DNA of 40,372 nucleotides from JAJPGZ01 sp038229295 (GTDB taxonomy: Bacteria; Verrucomicrobiota; Verrucomicrobiia; Chthoniobacterales; UBA10450). The notes beneath the pieces are model-generated. The model was given only the letters and a program-made list of their open reading frames with translations, was not told the origin of the DNA and made no database searches. The DNA lies in assembly GCA_038229295.1 (NCBI GenBank), contig JBBROO010000027.1:1-40372 (forward strand), in the 5' to 3' direction. The translations under genes were made by a program, and so were the position numbers. Position 1 is the first letter of the stretch. Each line of letters starts with the position of its first letter. This document shows, one piece after another, positions 23,901 to 32,968 of this stretch.

Positions 23901-26476
23901 TCGACATGCACAGCCACGTCGGAAACTTTTGCGTCGTCCTCATCGAGCGCGTCGATGTTCACCGTGAGGCCGCCCGGTTTCCCGAGTTTCTCCGTCGCGC
24001 GAATGCCGAGCCGCACCGGCGTTGGAAAAAGCGGTGCCGCATCTCCGCCGGTGATTGTTTGACCATCGAGCGAAGTCACATCCGCGCGCCACGACACCGT
24101 CGCCTTGGCGATGGCCGCATTATCTTTGAAGGGCGACTCGCAAACGAAATCGGCGAAACCATGCTCATCAAGTTTCGCATCGCCCTCGATTGTCTTGGTC
24201 TCTTCATTGTCGGGATCGAGACGCGGCCCGACTTCCGCGAACGAATTGTAACGCCGCCAGTAAATATCGTTCTCGCTATCGGTTTCGGCGGATGCCGTCC
24301 AGGTCGCTTTCCAATGCACGCGCGCGCCGACGTTGGGCGCTCCGTGAAAATACGCGGACGAAATGTGCGCATGCGCCGTTTGACCGACTTCGGGTTCGGC
24401 TTCGACGACGACAGAGAAAATCGGCACGCGATATTCCTCCACGCTGATCGAAGTCATGCCGTCGTAATCTTGCCTGTCGATCTTGCAGCGAATATCGTAA
24501 CGGCCGGTCTTTAATTTTTCCGGGATGTTCCATTCCGATTCCCATCCGCCCTCGGCCGAGAGCGTGGCCGTCCCTTCACCCGCGAGGTGATCACTGCCGA
24601 GACCCTCCGCTACCCGCCAATGCACCTCGGCCGTCTTCGGAATCGTTAGGCCGGCATCGGTGTCCTCGCGCATGATCCCTTTCATCTTCACGATCTGTCC
24701 CGGCCGATACAGATTGCGATCGGTGATGATTTCCGCGACCGGCTTTTTCGACGTCGCGGTTCGTTCGCTGGTCGAATAGGTCGCGCCGTCGGCGAATTGG
24801 ATGGCCGGTCCGCTCGGCGTGTCGGCAATGAAAAGATGCGCGCCGGATTTTTTCTCCGGGAAAATGACGTCGCGCAGAAACACCGCCATTCCATTCTTGT
24901 CGGTCACGGCATGTGCGAGCTCGATGTTCTCGTTCGTCACCGCGCGCACGGTGATTCCGGAAGCGGACTGCGCGTCGGACATTTTCGTCACGCGAATCAC
25001 GGCCGCGGCCGGAGTTCGTTTTTGCGCGAGCACGAAATCGCTGCTGCAAATAATCGAGCGATTACCGACGACGCGCCCGTCGCTGAGCTTCGCGCTCGCT
25101 TCGAGCAGATACGGGCCGGTCAGCATTTCACCACGCGGCGCGGCGCATTGAATATCGCGCTTCACGCTCGTGTCGCCGCTGGCCGCGTCGGTCGTGCCGG
25201 TGGCGATGACGGCGAGATTAAATGCGTCGACGAGCAACTCGGTTTGGAATTGTCTCTTGAAACCAGTGCGAGGATCGACCATCGCCTTTCGCGTGACCGG
25301 ATCGAGTGCGTCGTGTTCGAAATCGCGCACGCGCGCGGTCACGGCCGGCAATTTCTCCAGCGGAACGCGCGCGAGCTTCCACGTTACCGCCGGAGTGTTG
25401 ATGTGGAAAAACGAGAAGCGCAGCTCCGGTTTCGCGCGCAGAAAAATTTCGGACGCGGGAAAAAGAATGGTCGGTTCTTTCGGATGAAACGTTGCGCCCC
25501 AGCGCGACTCTGCGGCCAGCCCGTAACCGCGTTCGCCTTTTAATTCCGGCGAGATGGTGACGCGATAATGTTGGGCGAGATCGAATTTTCCTTTCACTTC
25601 AATCTCGTCGCCGGTGCTGCTCAACTTCGCGTCTTGCACCGGCGGTTGGATGTCGATCTTAGCGGGCGTCGCTTCAGCAGGGTCGACGTCGTCGGTGAAT
25701 TTGATCCGAATCATCGGCTCCTCGATCGGCGAATTAAACGCCGCCACCCAATCGACCTGCAGCGGCGCGGTCTTGCCCGCCGGCAAAACTTTTAGGTAAG
25801 GCAACGCGCGATGGCTGTTCGCCTCGACCAGCCCATTAATAATTACGTCGTACGTGCGTCCGGTTGGCAGCGGCGCGCGCGGCGCAACTCGAAAATCCTG
25901 CGCTTCCTTTTGTTCACTCAGCTTCGGATCGCTGCGCAAGATCACGTCCACTGGAAAACGCTGCTGCGAATCGCGGTCTTGAAAATAAACGTGCTCGGCT
26001 GCATCCGTTAGGCGCACATTGTAGTTTGATTCGAGCGGAATCTGCGGTTGTGCTTCGAGATGTTCGCGCTCGGAAAAATCGCTCGAGATGGAAAATTCCG
26101 CGGCGGTAAACTCAGCGTTCCAGCCGGGCGCGTTGACCGATTTGCCGCTCGCGTCTTTTAGGTCGCGCACGAGAGCGACTCGATGCGTCGCGCCAGCCAC
26201 CACGCTTTTCACGGTGAAGACGCCTTCGGTCTGGCTCTTCCACAAAAAATCGCCGTCGATTTTCGGCTGACTCACGAACGGACATGGCTGTTTCTCCATG
26301 TCGATCTTGTCCGTATTCACCATCGCGTTTGGAAACGTGATCGTGATTTCCGAGCCCGCCGCGATGTCGCCTTCACTCGGTTCGATCAATACGCCGCCGG
26401 CTTCCGGCTTCGTCTTGGCATGCAGACTCGTTAGTCCCGCGCAGACACAAACGAAGATGATGGCCGCGCGTTTCAT
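20987..26476 (-). CDS. Bacterial alpha-2-macroglobulin (YfhM-like)
   Basis: A 1829-residue periplasmic protease trap. The start MKRAAIIFVCVCAGLTSLHA is a signal peptide; its ATG overlaps the stop of the TPR gene as ATGA, which fixes the start. MG domains follow, with the MG2 region around NLYRPGQIVKMKGIMRE. The alpha-2-macroglobulin core has TLAFWQGSLKTGADGKAEFNFTAPDNLTTYR. The thioester motif, usually C-x-E-Q, reads CFDQ (Cys1373), keeping Cys and Gln but with Asp for Glu. The C-terminal receptor-like domain ends at SVCVIAGE. No clear lipobox is seen, whereas the E. coli homologue is lipid-anchored. pbpC is next downstream. The gene carries seven exact decamer copies (the first at 21532, the last at 26299). 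Confidence 0.92.
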   Translation of the reverse strand: MKRAAIIFVCVCAGLTSLHAKTKPEAGGVLIEPSEGDIAAGSEITITFPNAMVNTDKIDMEKQPCPFVSQPKIDGDFLWKSQTEGVFTVKSVVAGATHRVALVRDLKDASGKSVNAPGWNAEFTAAEFSISSDFSEREHLEAQPQIPLESNYNVRLTDAAEHVYFQDRDSQQRFPVDVILRSDPKLSEQKEAQDFRVAPRAPLPTGRTYDVIINGLVEANSHRALPYLKVLPAGKTAPLQVDWVAAFNSPIEEPMIRIKFTDDVDPAEATPAKIDIQPPVQDAKLSSTGDEIEVKGKFDLAQHYRVTISPELKGERGYGLAAESRWGATFHPKEPTILFPASEIFLRAKPELRFSFFHINTPAVTWKLARVPLEKLPAVTARVRDFEHDALDPVTRKAMVDPRTGFKRQFQTELLVDAFNLAVIATGTTDAASGDTSVKRDIQCAAPRGEMLTGPYLLEASAKLSDGRVVGNRSIICSSDFVLAQKRTPAAAVIRVTKMSDAQSASGITVRAVTNENIELAHAVTDKNGMAVFLRDVIFPEKKSGAHLFIADTPSGPAIQFADGATYSTSERTATSKKPVAEIITDRNLYRPGQIVKMKGIMREDTDAGLTIPKTAEVHWRVAEGLGSDHLAGEGTATLSAEGGWESEWNIPEKLKTGRYDIRCKIDRQDYDGMTSISVEEYRVPIFSVVVEAEPEVGQTAHAHISSAYFHGAPNVGARVHWKATWTASAETDSENDIYWRRYNSFAEVGPRLDPDNEETKTIEGDAKLDEHGFADFVCESPFKDNAAIAKATVSWRADVTSLDGQTITGGDAAPLFPTPVRLGIRATEKLGKPGGLTVNIDALDEDDAKVSDVAVHVDLFHVTTKTVKEQIAPFVFRYRNSDQFAKVASQEVKTPSEFVMPVNETGRYVVAASAPEKKAVLVSDETTVTGEEPAELPVQNETSFKIEHRTGAFTPGDKAVLSIQAPFGGVAWVSVETDSILDTLLVPLAGNASRIELPIKKEYAPNATVSIYLTKPGGKTELPRERFATSEIEVRRPERELKIDAHLASAAVKPGENVRGDLRVTSENKPVGDVDLAVFAVDDAVLKLGDWKLPGILTDFYRRNPFAVRSYQSLQRFIEEIKLPSLTQKGFIIGGGGEETMPNVTNVRKEFKTLAFWQGSLKTGADGKAEFNFTAPDNLTTYRVVAVGQTKAHQFGGDATATVKVSKPLLINAALPRFLRDRDEVELRAVVQQNFADSEEVSVRCVTDARCKLIADGTAKQTAKKDAPTVFRFKARVEDVDLAPAKIRFEVVAKSDPKISDAMEITLPVQPPTIVRKESVAGPFTGPQFDAQAKMPNDWKHGRGKLNVTVSTSPWLPKIAGLPVILEYPHGCFDQISSKLLGYSFLGDLLAYLPDATERYAEYKEILERGMKQFNDSLLTDGRLPYWPGGDTGNSFVTCEAFWAVNESVNAGLQAPEGLRDKLAGALKKIVNGEIASTSFDKTFALFVLTQYETTDDLKSVAHELYLRRNDAGDEGRALLALALHRQDIMAKEKEQLLKEIDVPMKERAFNPKTLGSMTRAEAIRALAFDTIAPKFYVAQKKQGIRDQMLKLMDSSASLSTQENLWLLLAFKSMVGAEKAEAVNSAEPKGAASKNGRSVAWLDRKIDNQLLVNGLNKAALAFLMQAEYSTDQIDTDRVDRGFRIERVVRNMTEAKRTGAAGAPYKLGDQLLVTYRIQTRKLQSYVALEDALPAGLEVVNPNLAGIAKFFEMPPTDPGDHILDLSHSEMRDRATLLYFDTFAPGSGVYSVLARATAAGTFRWPATQVVPMYDSRFSGLSPSSVCVIAGE

Positions 26477-27882
26477 TCCTTCGCGTTCCAATCCAACTCC
26501 CGAATCCGTTTCCGATCCGCATCCGCCTTGTCGATCTGACCGATGCGACGCTCACATTTATAGCGCGCGCGCAACGCCTCGAGCGTTTCATTAATTTTGA
26601 GCGAGCGCGTTTGCGATTCGATCGCCGCCGGAAAATTCGCCCGGGTCGCTTCGAGATTTCCGCGATGAAACCACGCCGATGAATCATTCGGATTCAATTC
26701 CGTCGCTTTGATGATCTCAACGAGCGCTTCCTTCGATTGGTCGAGTTGATCCAGGTCCTCGGCTGCTTCGATGTGCGCAGCGACGGATTTGTCGTCGAGC
26801 GCGAGCGCCGCGCGAGCGTCCGCCAGACTCAGCACGTATTGATGCAAGTAGCGCAACGTCGCGGCCCGCGCAGCGAACGCCTCCGCTTTGCTCGCGTTCT
26901 GTAAAATCTGCGTGTCCTCATCCCCGAGCTCGCGCAATTTTCGCTCGCTCACGTGCCGGTCAGCCTCGGACGTGAGCACTGAACTAATTTGCAATTTCCC
27001 AGCGTCGTCGTTTCGCTTCAGATCAAGGAGCGCCTCCCCTGTTTGCACGCGCGCCTGCATCGACGCCGGCTGCAATTTCAGCGCGCGTTCGCAATCATCC
27101 AGCGCCAGCAACGGCCGCCCCGCCAACGTGAAGTAATGCGCGCGCGCGAGTAGAAGATCGACATCGTCCGGCGCCTTCGCGATTTTCGCATCCGCTTGTT
27201 TGATCTCCGGAAGGAAATCCTGCAGCCGCTCGAATTGCGGCAGCCATGTCTTCACTTGCGCATTCACACTGTCGATTTTGTTCGCCTTGTCCGTATCGGC
27301 AGCGGCCGCGTCCCATTGATGCAAACGCATAAACGCCATCGCGCGCGCGACACGCCGCGGCGCCGAATCCCTGGCCGCGATCGCCTTGTTACGGTAATTC
27401 AGATGGTCGGTCCAACGCGATTGCTCCGCGCACAAGTCGGCGAGATTATCGTAATCGACCGCCGCGTGACCGGGCGGCGGTTTCGTCGCAATGAACGCGA
27501 GCCAATGGCGCTCGGCCGCTTCGTTGTCGTGCAGCTTCGCCGCGATATCGCCGCGAAAATCCTCGATTACCGCGGGCACGGGTTTGATCGCCTTCTGCCA
27601 GGCGTCCAACGTTTGCGTGCAGCGATCGTAGTCTTCGATGGCAAATTGCGTATGCGCCAGTTTCTCCCAGATCGCGGAGTCGTTAGGCGCCTTCGCCAGG
27701 ACGCGACGACTCAGCTCGATGATGGCCGATTTATCCTGCGCGTCTTCCGCGGCCGCGAGCTGTTTGCGCAATGTTTGCAGGTCGTTAGTCGCACCCCGGG
27801 CGGAAAGCGACACGCACAGAAGGACGATGATGAGACAGCGCGCGATACGGTCATGATGAACGACCGCACGACCTGTTTTCAA
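26473..27882 (-). CDS. TPR-repeat protein, exported
   Basis: A 469-residue protein beginning with a signal peptide (IARCLIIVLLCVSLSARGA) and built of tetratricopeptide repeats, for example AIWEKLAHTQFAIEDYDRC, VDLLLARAHYFTLAGRPLLA and SSAWFHRGNLEATRANFPAA. TPRs mediate protein binding. The best start in this frame is a TTG at 27882; no ATG lies before the signal peptide. The stop overlaps the macroglobulin ATG, so the two are translationally coupled and probably act together in the envelope. No catalytic motif is visible. Confidence 0.75.
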   Translation of the reverse strand: MKTGRAVVHHDRIARCLIIVLLCVSLSARGATNDLQTLRKQLAAAEDAQDKSAIIELSRRVLAKAPNDSAIWEKLAHTQFAIEDYDRCTQTLDAWQKAIKPVPAVIEDFRGDIAAKLHDNEAAERHWLAFIATKPPPGHAAVDYDNLADLCAEQSRWTDHLNYRNKAIAARDSAPRRVARAMAFMRLHQWDAAAADTDKANKIDSVNAQVKTWLPQFERLQDFLPEIKQADAKIAKAPDDVDLLLARAHYFTLAGRPLLALDDCERALKLQPASMQARVQTGEALLDLKRNDDAGKLQISSVLTSEADRHVSERKLRELGDEDTQILQNASKAEAFAARAATLRYLHQYVLSLADARAALALDDKSVAAHIEAAEDLDQLDQSKEALVEIIKATELNPNDSSAWFHRGNLEATRANFPAAIESQTRSLKINETLEALRARYKCERRIGQIDKADADRKRIRELDWNAKE

Positions 27883-27931
27883 TCAATTTCCGATTGAAGT
27901 GTTCCCCGCGTGACAGCAGCGTAACCGGCCC

Positions 27932-29932
27932 ATGTCCCGCCAGTACACGCTTCAGCGACCTGCAAGATCGACATCGATCCATATCGATTACGCGGCGGAG
28001 TTGAACGAGCAGCAGCTCGCGGCTGTGACGGCATCGCCGGGGCCTTTGCTCGTCATCGCCGGTGCCGGCTCGGGCAAGACGCGCACGCTCACTTATCGCG
28101 TCGCGTATCTGCTCGAGAACGGAATCGATCCGCGAAATATTTTACTGCTCACATTCACCAACAAAGCTGCGCGGCAAATGCTCGACCGCGTCGCGAATCT
28201 GTTGCCGTTCGATGCCAGCGGAATCTGGGGCGGAACGTTTCATTCCATCGGCAATCGCATGCTGCGCCGGCACGGCAGCGCGATTGGTTACAACAGCGCG
28301 TTCAGCATTATGGATCGCGAAGATCAAAAAGATTTGATCAACACCGTGGTAGCGAACGCGGGGATCGACCCGAAAGAAATTCGTTTTCCGAAAGGCGATG
28401 TGCTCGCGGAGATCTTCAGCTTTGTCGTAAACACGGAAACGCCGATGGAGGAAATGCTCGCGGAAAAGTTTCCCTATTTTTTGCCGTTGCTCGACAAGAT
28501 CAAAGATGTGCACGCGCGCTACGAAAAGAAAAAGAAGACGACGAACTCAATGGACTTCGACGATTTGCTCGAGAAGACATTGTCGATGTTGCGGCAACAT
28601 GAAAACGTCGCGGCGTTTTATCGCAAACAGTTTCAGTTCGTCCTCGTGGATGAATATCAGGACACGAACAAAATTCAGGCGGACTTGATCGACACCCTCG
28701 CGCAGGACCATCGCAACGTCATGGTGGTGGGCGACGATGCGCAATCGATTTACTCGTGGCGCGGCGCGAATTTCAAAAACATCCTTGAGTTTCCGAAGCG
28801 TTATCCGGAAGCGCAGGTTTTCAAGATCGAGATGAATTACCGGAGCGTGCCGGAGATTCTGCACGTGGCGAACGCGGCCATCTCGGCCAACGTCGAACAG
28901 TTTCGCAAGAATCTGGCGCCGACGCGCGAGTCGCGCGCGGTCAAACCCGCGGTGGTGGCGTTGAATGATGGGAGCGAACAAGCGCAATTCGTCGCCCAAC
29001 GAATTCTCGAGCTGCGAGATGAAGATGTCGATCTTAGCGACATCGCGGTGCTTTACCGGGCGCATTATCACGCCATCGAGTTGCAGCTCGAGTTATCCCG
29101 CCGCGGCATTCCGTATCAAATCACCAGCGGCATTCGCTTCTTTGAGCAGGCTCATATTAAAGATGTGACCGCGTTTCTGCGGCTCGTTGCGAATCCGCGC
29201 GATGAAGTCGCATTCAAGCGCATGGTGAAATTGTTGCCGGGCATCGGCAATCGCAGCGCCGACAATCTCTGGAATGAGTGGGACAAATCGCTGAACGTAC
29301 GTGGCGAGATCACTTCGTGGGGCGAGCGCTTCCGCGCGCTGAATGTCGGAGCGCGTTCGAAGAAATCCTGGGAGCAACTCGCGCATACCATGGACGAGAT
29401 CGCGCCGGGCGGTCAGCCAAATTCACCGTCGGAAATGATTACTTCGATCGTCGAAGCGATCTACGACGATTACGCCAAAGTGAATTTCACCAATTACGAA
29501 TTGCGCCGGGAAGATTTGAATCAACTCGCCGCTTTCGCGCGCCAATTCAAAGACCTGAACGAGTTTCTTTCCCAGCTCGCTCTTATTAGTAACGTCGATG
29601 CCGAAGCCGCGCCTAACCAAACTGCCGACAAGGAATCGGTCAACCTGTCGAGCGTGCATCAGGCGAAAGGTTTGGAGTTTCACACCGTCTTCATCATTTG
29701 GCTGACCGACGGAATGTTTCCCAGCTCGCGCTCGCTCGACACGCGCGATGCGCTTGAAGAAGAACGCCGCCTGTTTTACGTCGCGGTCACGCGCGCGCGC
29801 GACGAACTTTACCTTAGCTATCCGCACATGCGATTGAACGCCGGCTACGGCGATGTCTTCCAGCGCCCGTCGCGATTCCTGAAAGAAATCCCGAACGCGC
29901 TCGTCGAAGATTGGCAAGTGACTCGGAAGTAA
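27932..29932 (+). CDS. UvrD/PcrA/Rep-type superfamily 1 DNA helicase
   Basis: A 3'-5' DNA helicase of 666 residues, used in repair or replication restart. Motifs in order: Q-motif LNEQQLAAV, Walker A GAGSGKT (residues 44-50), motif Ia LLTFTNKAA, motif II VDEYQDTN, motif III GDDAQSIYSWRGA, motif IV EMNYRS, motif V SSVHQAKGLEFHTV, motif VI VAVTRARDEL. The C-terminal extension of UvrD/PcrA is shorter here. The first 20 residues before the Q-motif are not conserved in the family and contain a decamer copy read as RSTS. It is divergent from the TPR gene with a 49-base gap. Whether it is UvrD, PcrA or Rep in role cannot be decided. Confidence 0.92.
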   Translation: MSRQYTLQRPARSTSIHIDYAAELNEQQLAAVTASPGPLLVIAGAGSGKTRTLTYRVAYLLENGIDPRNILLLTFTNKAARQMLDRVANLLPFDASGIWGGTFHSIGNRMLRRHGSAIGYNSAFSIMDREDQKDLINTVVANAGIDPKEIRFPKGDVLAEIFSFVVNTETPMEEMLAEKFPYFLPLLDKIKDVHARYEKKKKTTNSMDFDDLLEKTLSMLRQHENVAAFYRKQFQFVLVDEYQDTNKIQADLIDTLAQDHRNVMVVGDDAQSIYSWRGANFKNILEFPKRYPEAQVFKIEMNYRSVPEILHVANAAISANVEQFRKNLAPTRESRAVKPAVVALNDGSEQAQFVAQRILELRDEDVDLSDIAVLYRAHYHAIELQLELSRRGIPYQITSGIRFFEQAHIKDVTAFLRLVANPRDEVAFKRMVKLLPGIGNRSADNLWNEWDKSLNVRGEITSWGERFRALNVGARSKKSWEQLAHTMDEIAPGGQPNSPSEMITSIVEAIYDDYAKVNFTNYELRREDLNQLAAFARQFKDLNEFLSQLALISNVDAEAAPNQTADKESVNLSSVHQAKGLEFHTVFIIWLTDGMFPSSRSLDTRDALEEERRLFYVAVTRARDELYLSYPHMRLNAGYGDVFQRPSRFLKEIPNALVEDWQVTRK

Positions 29933-29935
29933 TCG

Positions 29936-30005
29936 TCCACAGATTTCGCAGATTAAGAAAAGAGAGCTTCCAAAAAATCTGTGAAAATCTGCGTAATCTG
30001 TGGAT
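29936..30005. repeat. Inverted repeat between helicase gene and malQ
   Basis: TCCACAGATT...CGCAGATT at the left and AATCTGCGTAATCTGTGGA at the right (29986-30004) form an interrupted inverted repeat with an A-rich loop. It lies directly upstream of the malQ start, so it could be a terminator for the helicase gene or an inserted repeat. Confidence 0.75.
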
Positions 30006-30009
30006 CTAA

Positions 30010-31737
30010 ATGAATCTTTCGCCGGAAAAACGGATCGCTGGCGTACTGGCGCCGGTCTTCGCCTTGCGTCGCGAAGACGATCTCGGCATCGGCGATGTCG
30101 CGGCGTTGCGTGAATTTATCGAGTGGGCGGCCGAGTCGGGATTTAAATTGGTGCAGTTGCTGCCCATTAACGAGATCGGCGGAGACAACAGCCCGTATAA
30201 CGCGATCAGCGCGCGCGCCCTCGAACCGACGACGTTCCATCTCGCACCCGGTTCGCCCGAAGATTTAACGCGCGAAGATTTCGACGCCGCAATGGTCGAT
30301 GTCGATCTTGCACGGTTGCGCCGCGGCTCGGTGAATTATCGGCGCGTCAAAAAATTAAAGCAGGAGTTACTCGAAAAAGCGCACGCGAATTTTTCGGCAA
30401 ACGCGAGCGAAGATCGACAATCACTCTTTCGAGAATTTTGCGCGAACGAAGCGGCGTGGCTGGATGATTATGTTTTTTTTCGCGCGTTGATGGAAGAGAA
30501 CGGCGACTCGGAAGCGTGGGACCAATGGCCGAAAGAAATCTCCACCATCGAAAAGGCTCGAGCCTGGCACCGCGATCTCGCGCAAGATCGACAATCGCTG
30601 TTTCGCGCGCGCGAAAATTTCTTTCGCTACGTACAATGGATTGCGCACACGCAATGGCGCGAAGTCCGCGCCTTCGCCAACCAACGTGGCGTCGCCATAA
30701 TGGGCGACATCCCGTACGGCGTCAGTTACTACAGCGCGGATGTTTTCACGCGGCCTGACGAATTCGCGCTCGATTGGTCGGGCGGCGCGCCGCCGGAACC
30801 GTACTTCAAGGACGACGCCTTCACCCAAAAGTGGGGACAGAACTGGGGCATCCCGCTTTACCGATGGGAGGCGATGCGCGCGAACAACCTCGCGTGGTGG
30901 CGGCAACGCGTTCGCGGCGTCAAAGAAATCTTCGATATCTTCCGCATTGATCACGTCCTCGGGTTCTACCGCATCTATTCTTTTCCGTGGCGGCCGACCC
31001 GCAACAAGGAGTTTTTGCCGCTGGAATGGAACGAAATGCTCGAGCGAACCGGCGGCCACGCGCCGCACTTCGCGCCGCGCGACGATACGAATTGGGAAAA
31101 CTGCGAAGCGAACCGGCGTGAAGGCGAAGAATATTTGCGAATGGTGCTGGAGGAATCGGGCGAGACTCGCGTTGTTGGCGAAGACCTCGGGACGGTCCCC
31201 GATTACGTTCGGCCAAATCTGCGTTCGTTAGGCGTGGCTGGATTCAAAATCCCGCAATGGGAGGTGCATCACGAGCGCGTCACGCCCGGAAACGAATACG
31301 AGCGACTCTCGGTCGCGACCTACGCGACGCACGATCACAAACCGATCCGCGCTTTGTGGGAAGAAGTTTTCGAGGAGACAACATCGACCCGCCTTCGCGA
31401 CGCTACGGCGCGGCAGGCATCGGACCAGGCGCGATTCGATCTGCTCAAGATCGCGCACTTCGCCGGATTCGATCCGACCGCCGAGAAGATCGATTACGAA
31501 AAGGATTTTTATCCCGCGATCATGGAAGCGCTTTTCAAAAGCGAAGCGTGGATCGCCGTGGTCATGATTACCGATCTGCTCGCGCGTCGCTATCGCTTCA
31601 ACGTTCCGGGCACGGCCGCGAATTCAAACTGGACGCGGCGAATGCAACGCAGTGTTGCGCAACTTCGTGCAAGCCGAAGGGAAAAGCGGCGCATACGCTT
31701 GATTCGAGAGTTGCTCGAAAAAACCGGACGCGCCTGA
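30010..31737 (+). CDS. malQ: 4-alpha-glucanotransferase MalQ
   Basis: GH77 enzyme that shuffles alpha-1,4-glucan chains during glycogen or maltodextrin metabolism. It has 575 residues. Motifs: LGIGDVAALREFI at the N-terminus, SPYNAISARALEP, IMGDIPYGVSYYSADVF, the nucleophile segment FRIDHVLGFYRIY with the catalytic Asp, and the acid/base Glu in VVGEDLGTVP. The third Asp lies in TYATHDHKP. A short peptide, DRQSLFR, occurs twice about 58 residues apart (near residues 136 and 194). Both times it is encoded over a decamer copy, so these may be inserted or expanded segments. No neighbouring glycogen genes are seen. Confidence 0.92.
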   Translation: MNLSPEKRIAGVLAPVFALRREDDLGIGDVAALREFIEWAAESGFKLVQLLPINEIGGDNSPYNAISARALEPTTFHLAPGSPEDLTREDFDAAMVDVDLARLRRGSVNYRRVKKLKQELLEKAHANFSANASEDRQSLFREFCANEAAWLDDYVFFRALMEENGDSEAWDQWPKEISTIEKARAWHRDLAQDRQSLFRARENFFRYVQWIAHTQWREVRAFANQRGVAIMGDIPYGVSYYSADVFTRPDEFALDWSGGAPPEPYFKDDAFTQKWGQNWGIPLYRWEAMRANNLAWWRQRVRGVKEIFDIFRIDHVLGFYRIYSFPWRPTRNKEFLPLEWNEMLERTGGHAPHFAPRDDTNWENCEANRREGEEYLRMVLEESGETRVVGEDLGTVPDYVRPNLRSLGVAGFKIPQWEVHHERVTPGNEYERLSVATYATHDHKPIRALWEEVFEETTSTRLRDATARQASDQARFDLLKIAHFAGFDPTAEKIDYEKDFYPAIMEALFKSEAWIAVVMITDLLARRYRFNVPGTAANSNWTRRMQRSVAQLRASRREKRRIRLIRELLEKTGRA

Positions 31738-31742
31738 GCCCT

Positions 31743-31893
31743 TGTCCTCCTGAGCGGAGCGAAGGACCTCACAAAAGCGGTCGCGTTTACAAAGACCGAC
31801 AACTCATGCCCGTCGGCGACGACGTCATGAACGCTTGCGTAATCATCGATGCATTGTGAGGTCCCTCGTCGTCTGCGCGACTCGGGATGACAA
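31743..31893. repeat. TGTCATCC...GGATGACA element, copy 2
   Basis: Left end TTGTCCTCCTGAGCG, right end CTCGGGATGACAA. It shares AAGGACCTCACAAAAGCG at the left and GAGGTCCCTCGTCGTC at the right with copy 1 (9594-9709). The middle differs and is longer. It fills the gap between malQ and mdh. Confidence 0.8.
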
Positions 31894-31920
31894 GGCGTGA
31901 GATCGCGGCTAAACAAAAGA

Positions 31921-32907
31921 ATGACTTCTCCGATTAAAGTCGCGGTCACCGGCGCCGCCGGGCAAATTGGCTACTCGCTTCTTTTCCGCATCGCTTCCGG
32001 GGAAATGTTTGGCAAAGACCAGCCGGTCGCGCTGCATCTCATCGAAATTCCGCCCGCGCTTGGCGCGCTTGAAGGCGTCGTCATGGAATTGAAGGATTGC
32101 GCGTTTCCACTTTTGCAATCGATCGTGCCGACGGCCGATCTCGCCGAAGGATTTCGCGATGTGAACTGGGCCTTGCTTGTCGGCAGCATTCCGCGCAAAG
32201 CCGGGATGGAACGTGGCGATTTGTTAGGCATCAACGGCAAGATTTTCATCGGACAGGGCCAGGCGATTGAGAAGAACGCGGCCGCGGACGTGCGCGTGCT
32301 CGTCATCGGAAATCCGTGCAACACCAATTGTCTCATCGCCATGAACAACGCCAAGAAAATTCCGCGCGATCGCTGGTTTGCCATGACGCGGCTCGATGAG
32401 AACCGAGCGAAGGCGCAACTCGCGCACAAAGCCGGCGTCGAGATTACACGCGTCAGCAACATGACGATCTGGGGAAATCATTCCGCGACGCAGTATCCTG
32501 ATTTTTATAACGCCAAGATCGACAATCGATCGGCCAACGAAGTCATCAGCGATGAAAAATGGCTGCAGGAGGAATTCATCGCGATGGTGCAACAACGCGG
32601 CGCGGCCATCATCAAAGCGCGTGGACTTTCTTCGGCAGGATCGGCCGCGAATGCCATTATCGATTCCGTCCGCTCGCTCACGACCGATACCACGGGCGAC
32701 GATTGGCACAGTGTAGCCGTTTGCTCGGACGGAAGTTACAACGTCGATAAGGATCTGATCGCGTCGTTCCCAATTCGCGTGCGCGGTGGAAAATGGGAGA
32801 TCGTCCAAAATGTCCCGATCAATGATTTCAGTCGCGGTAAGATCGACAAGTCGATCGCGGAGTTGCGCGAAGAGAAATCAATGGTGAGCGAGTTGCTCGG
32901 AAATTGA
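31921..32907 (+). CDS. mdh: Malate dehydrogenase
   Basis: NAD-dependent enzyme of the citric acid cycle, 328 residues, of the cytosolic-type group. ATG at 31921 is chosen because it places VAVTGAAGQIGYSLLFRIASG right at the start. Other marks are VGSIPRKAGMERGDLL (substrate Arg loop), VIGNPCNTNCLIA, MTRLDENRAKAQLA, and IWGNHSATQYPDF with the catalytic His. The gene follows a repeat element and is not in an obvious operon. Decamer copies overlap the AKIDN and KIDKS codons. Confidence 0.94.
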   Translation: MTSPIKVAVTGAAGQIGYSLLFRIASGEMFGKDQPVALHLIEIPPALGALEGVVMELKDCAFPLLQSIVPTADLAEGFRDVNWALLVGSIPRKAGMERGDLLGINGKIFIGQGQAIEKNAAADVRVLVIGNPCNTNCLIAMNNAKKIPRDRWFAMTRLDENRAKAQLAHKAGVEITRVSNMTIWGNHSATQYPDFYNAKIDNRSANEVISDEKWLQEEFIAMVQQRGAAIIKARGLSSAGSAANAIIDSVRSLTTDTTGDDWHSVAVCSDGSYNVDKDLIASFPIRVRGGKWEIVQNVPINDFSRGKIDKSIAELREEKSMVSELLGN

Positions 32908-32968
32908 TTGGAGGGCGCCGCGCTGTCGGCGCCCAAATATTTGGGACACGACGGCGCGTGTCCCTCCA
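32908..32968. terminator. Possible bidirectional terminator between mdh and purC
   Basis: The convergent gap holds GGGCGCC...GGCGCCC and GGGACACG...CGTGTCCC stems, with outer GGAGGG and CCCTCC also able to pair. There is no T-run of note. A repeat of a kind common in this genome's gaps is equally possible. Confidence 0.5.
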
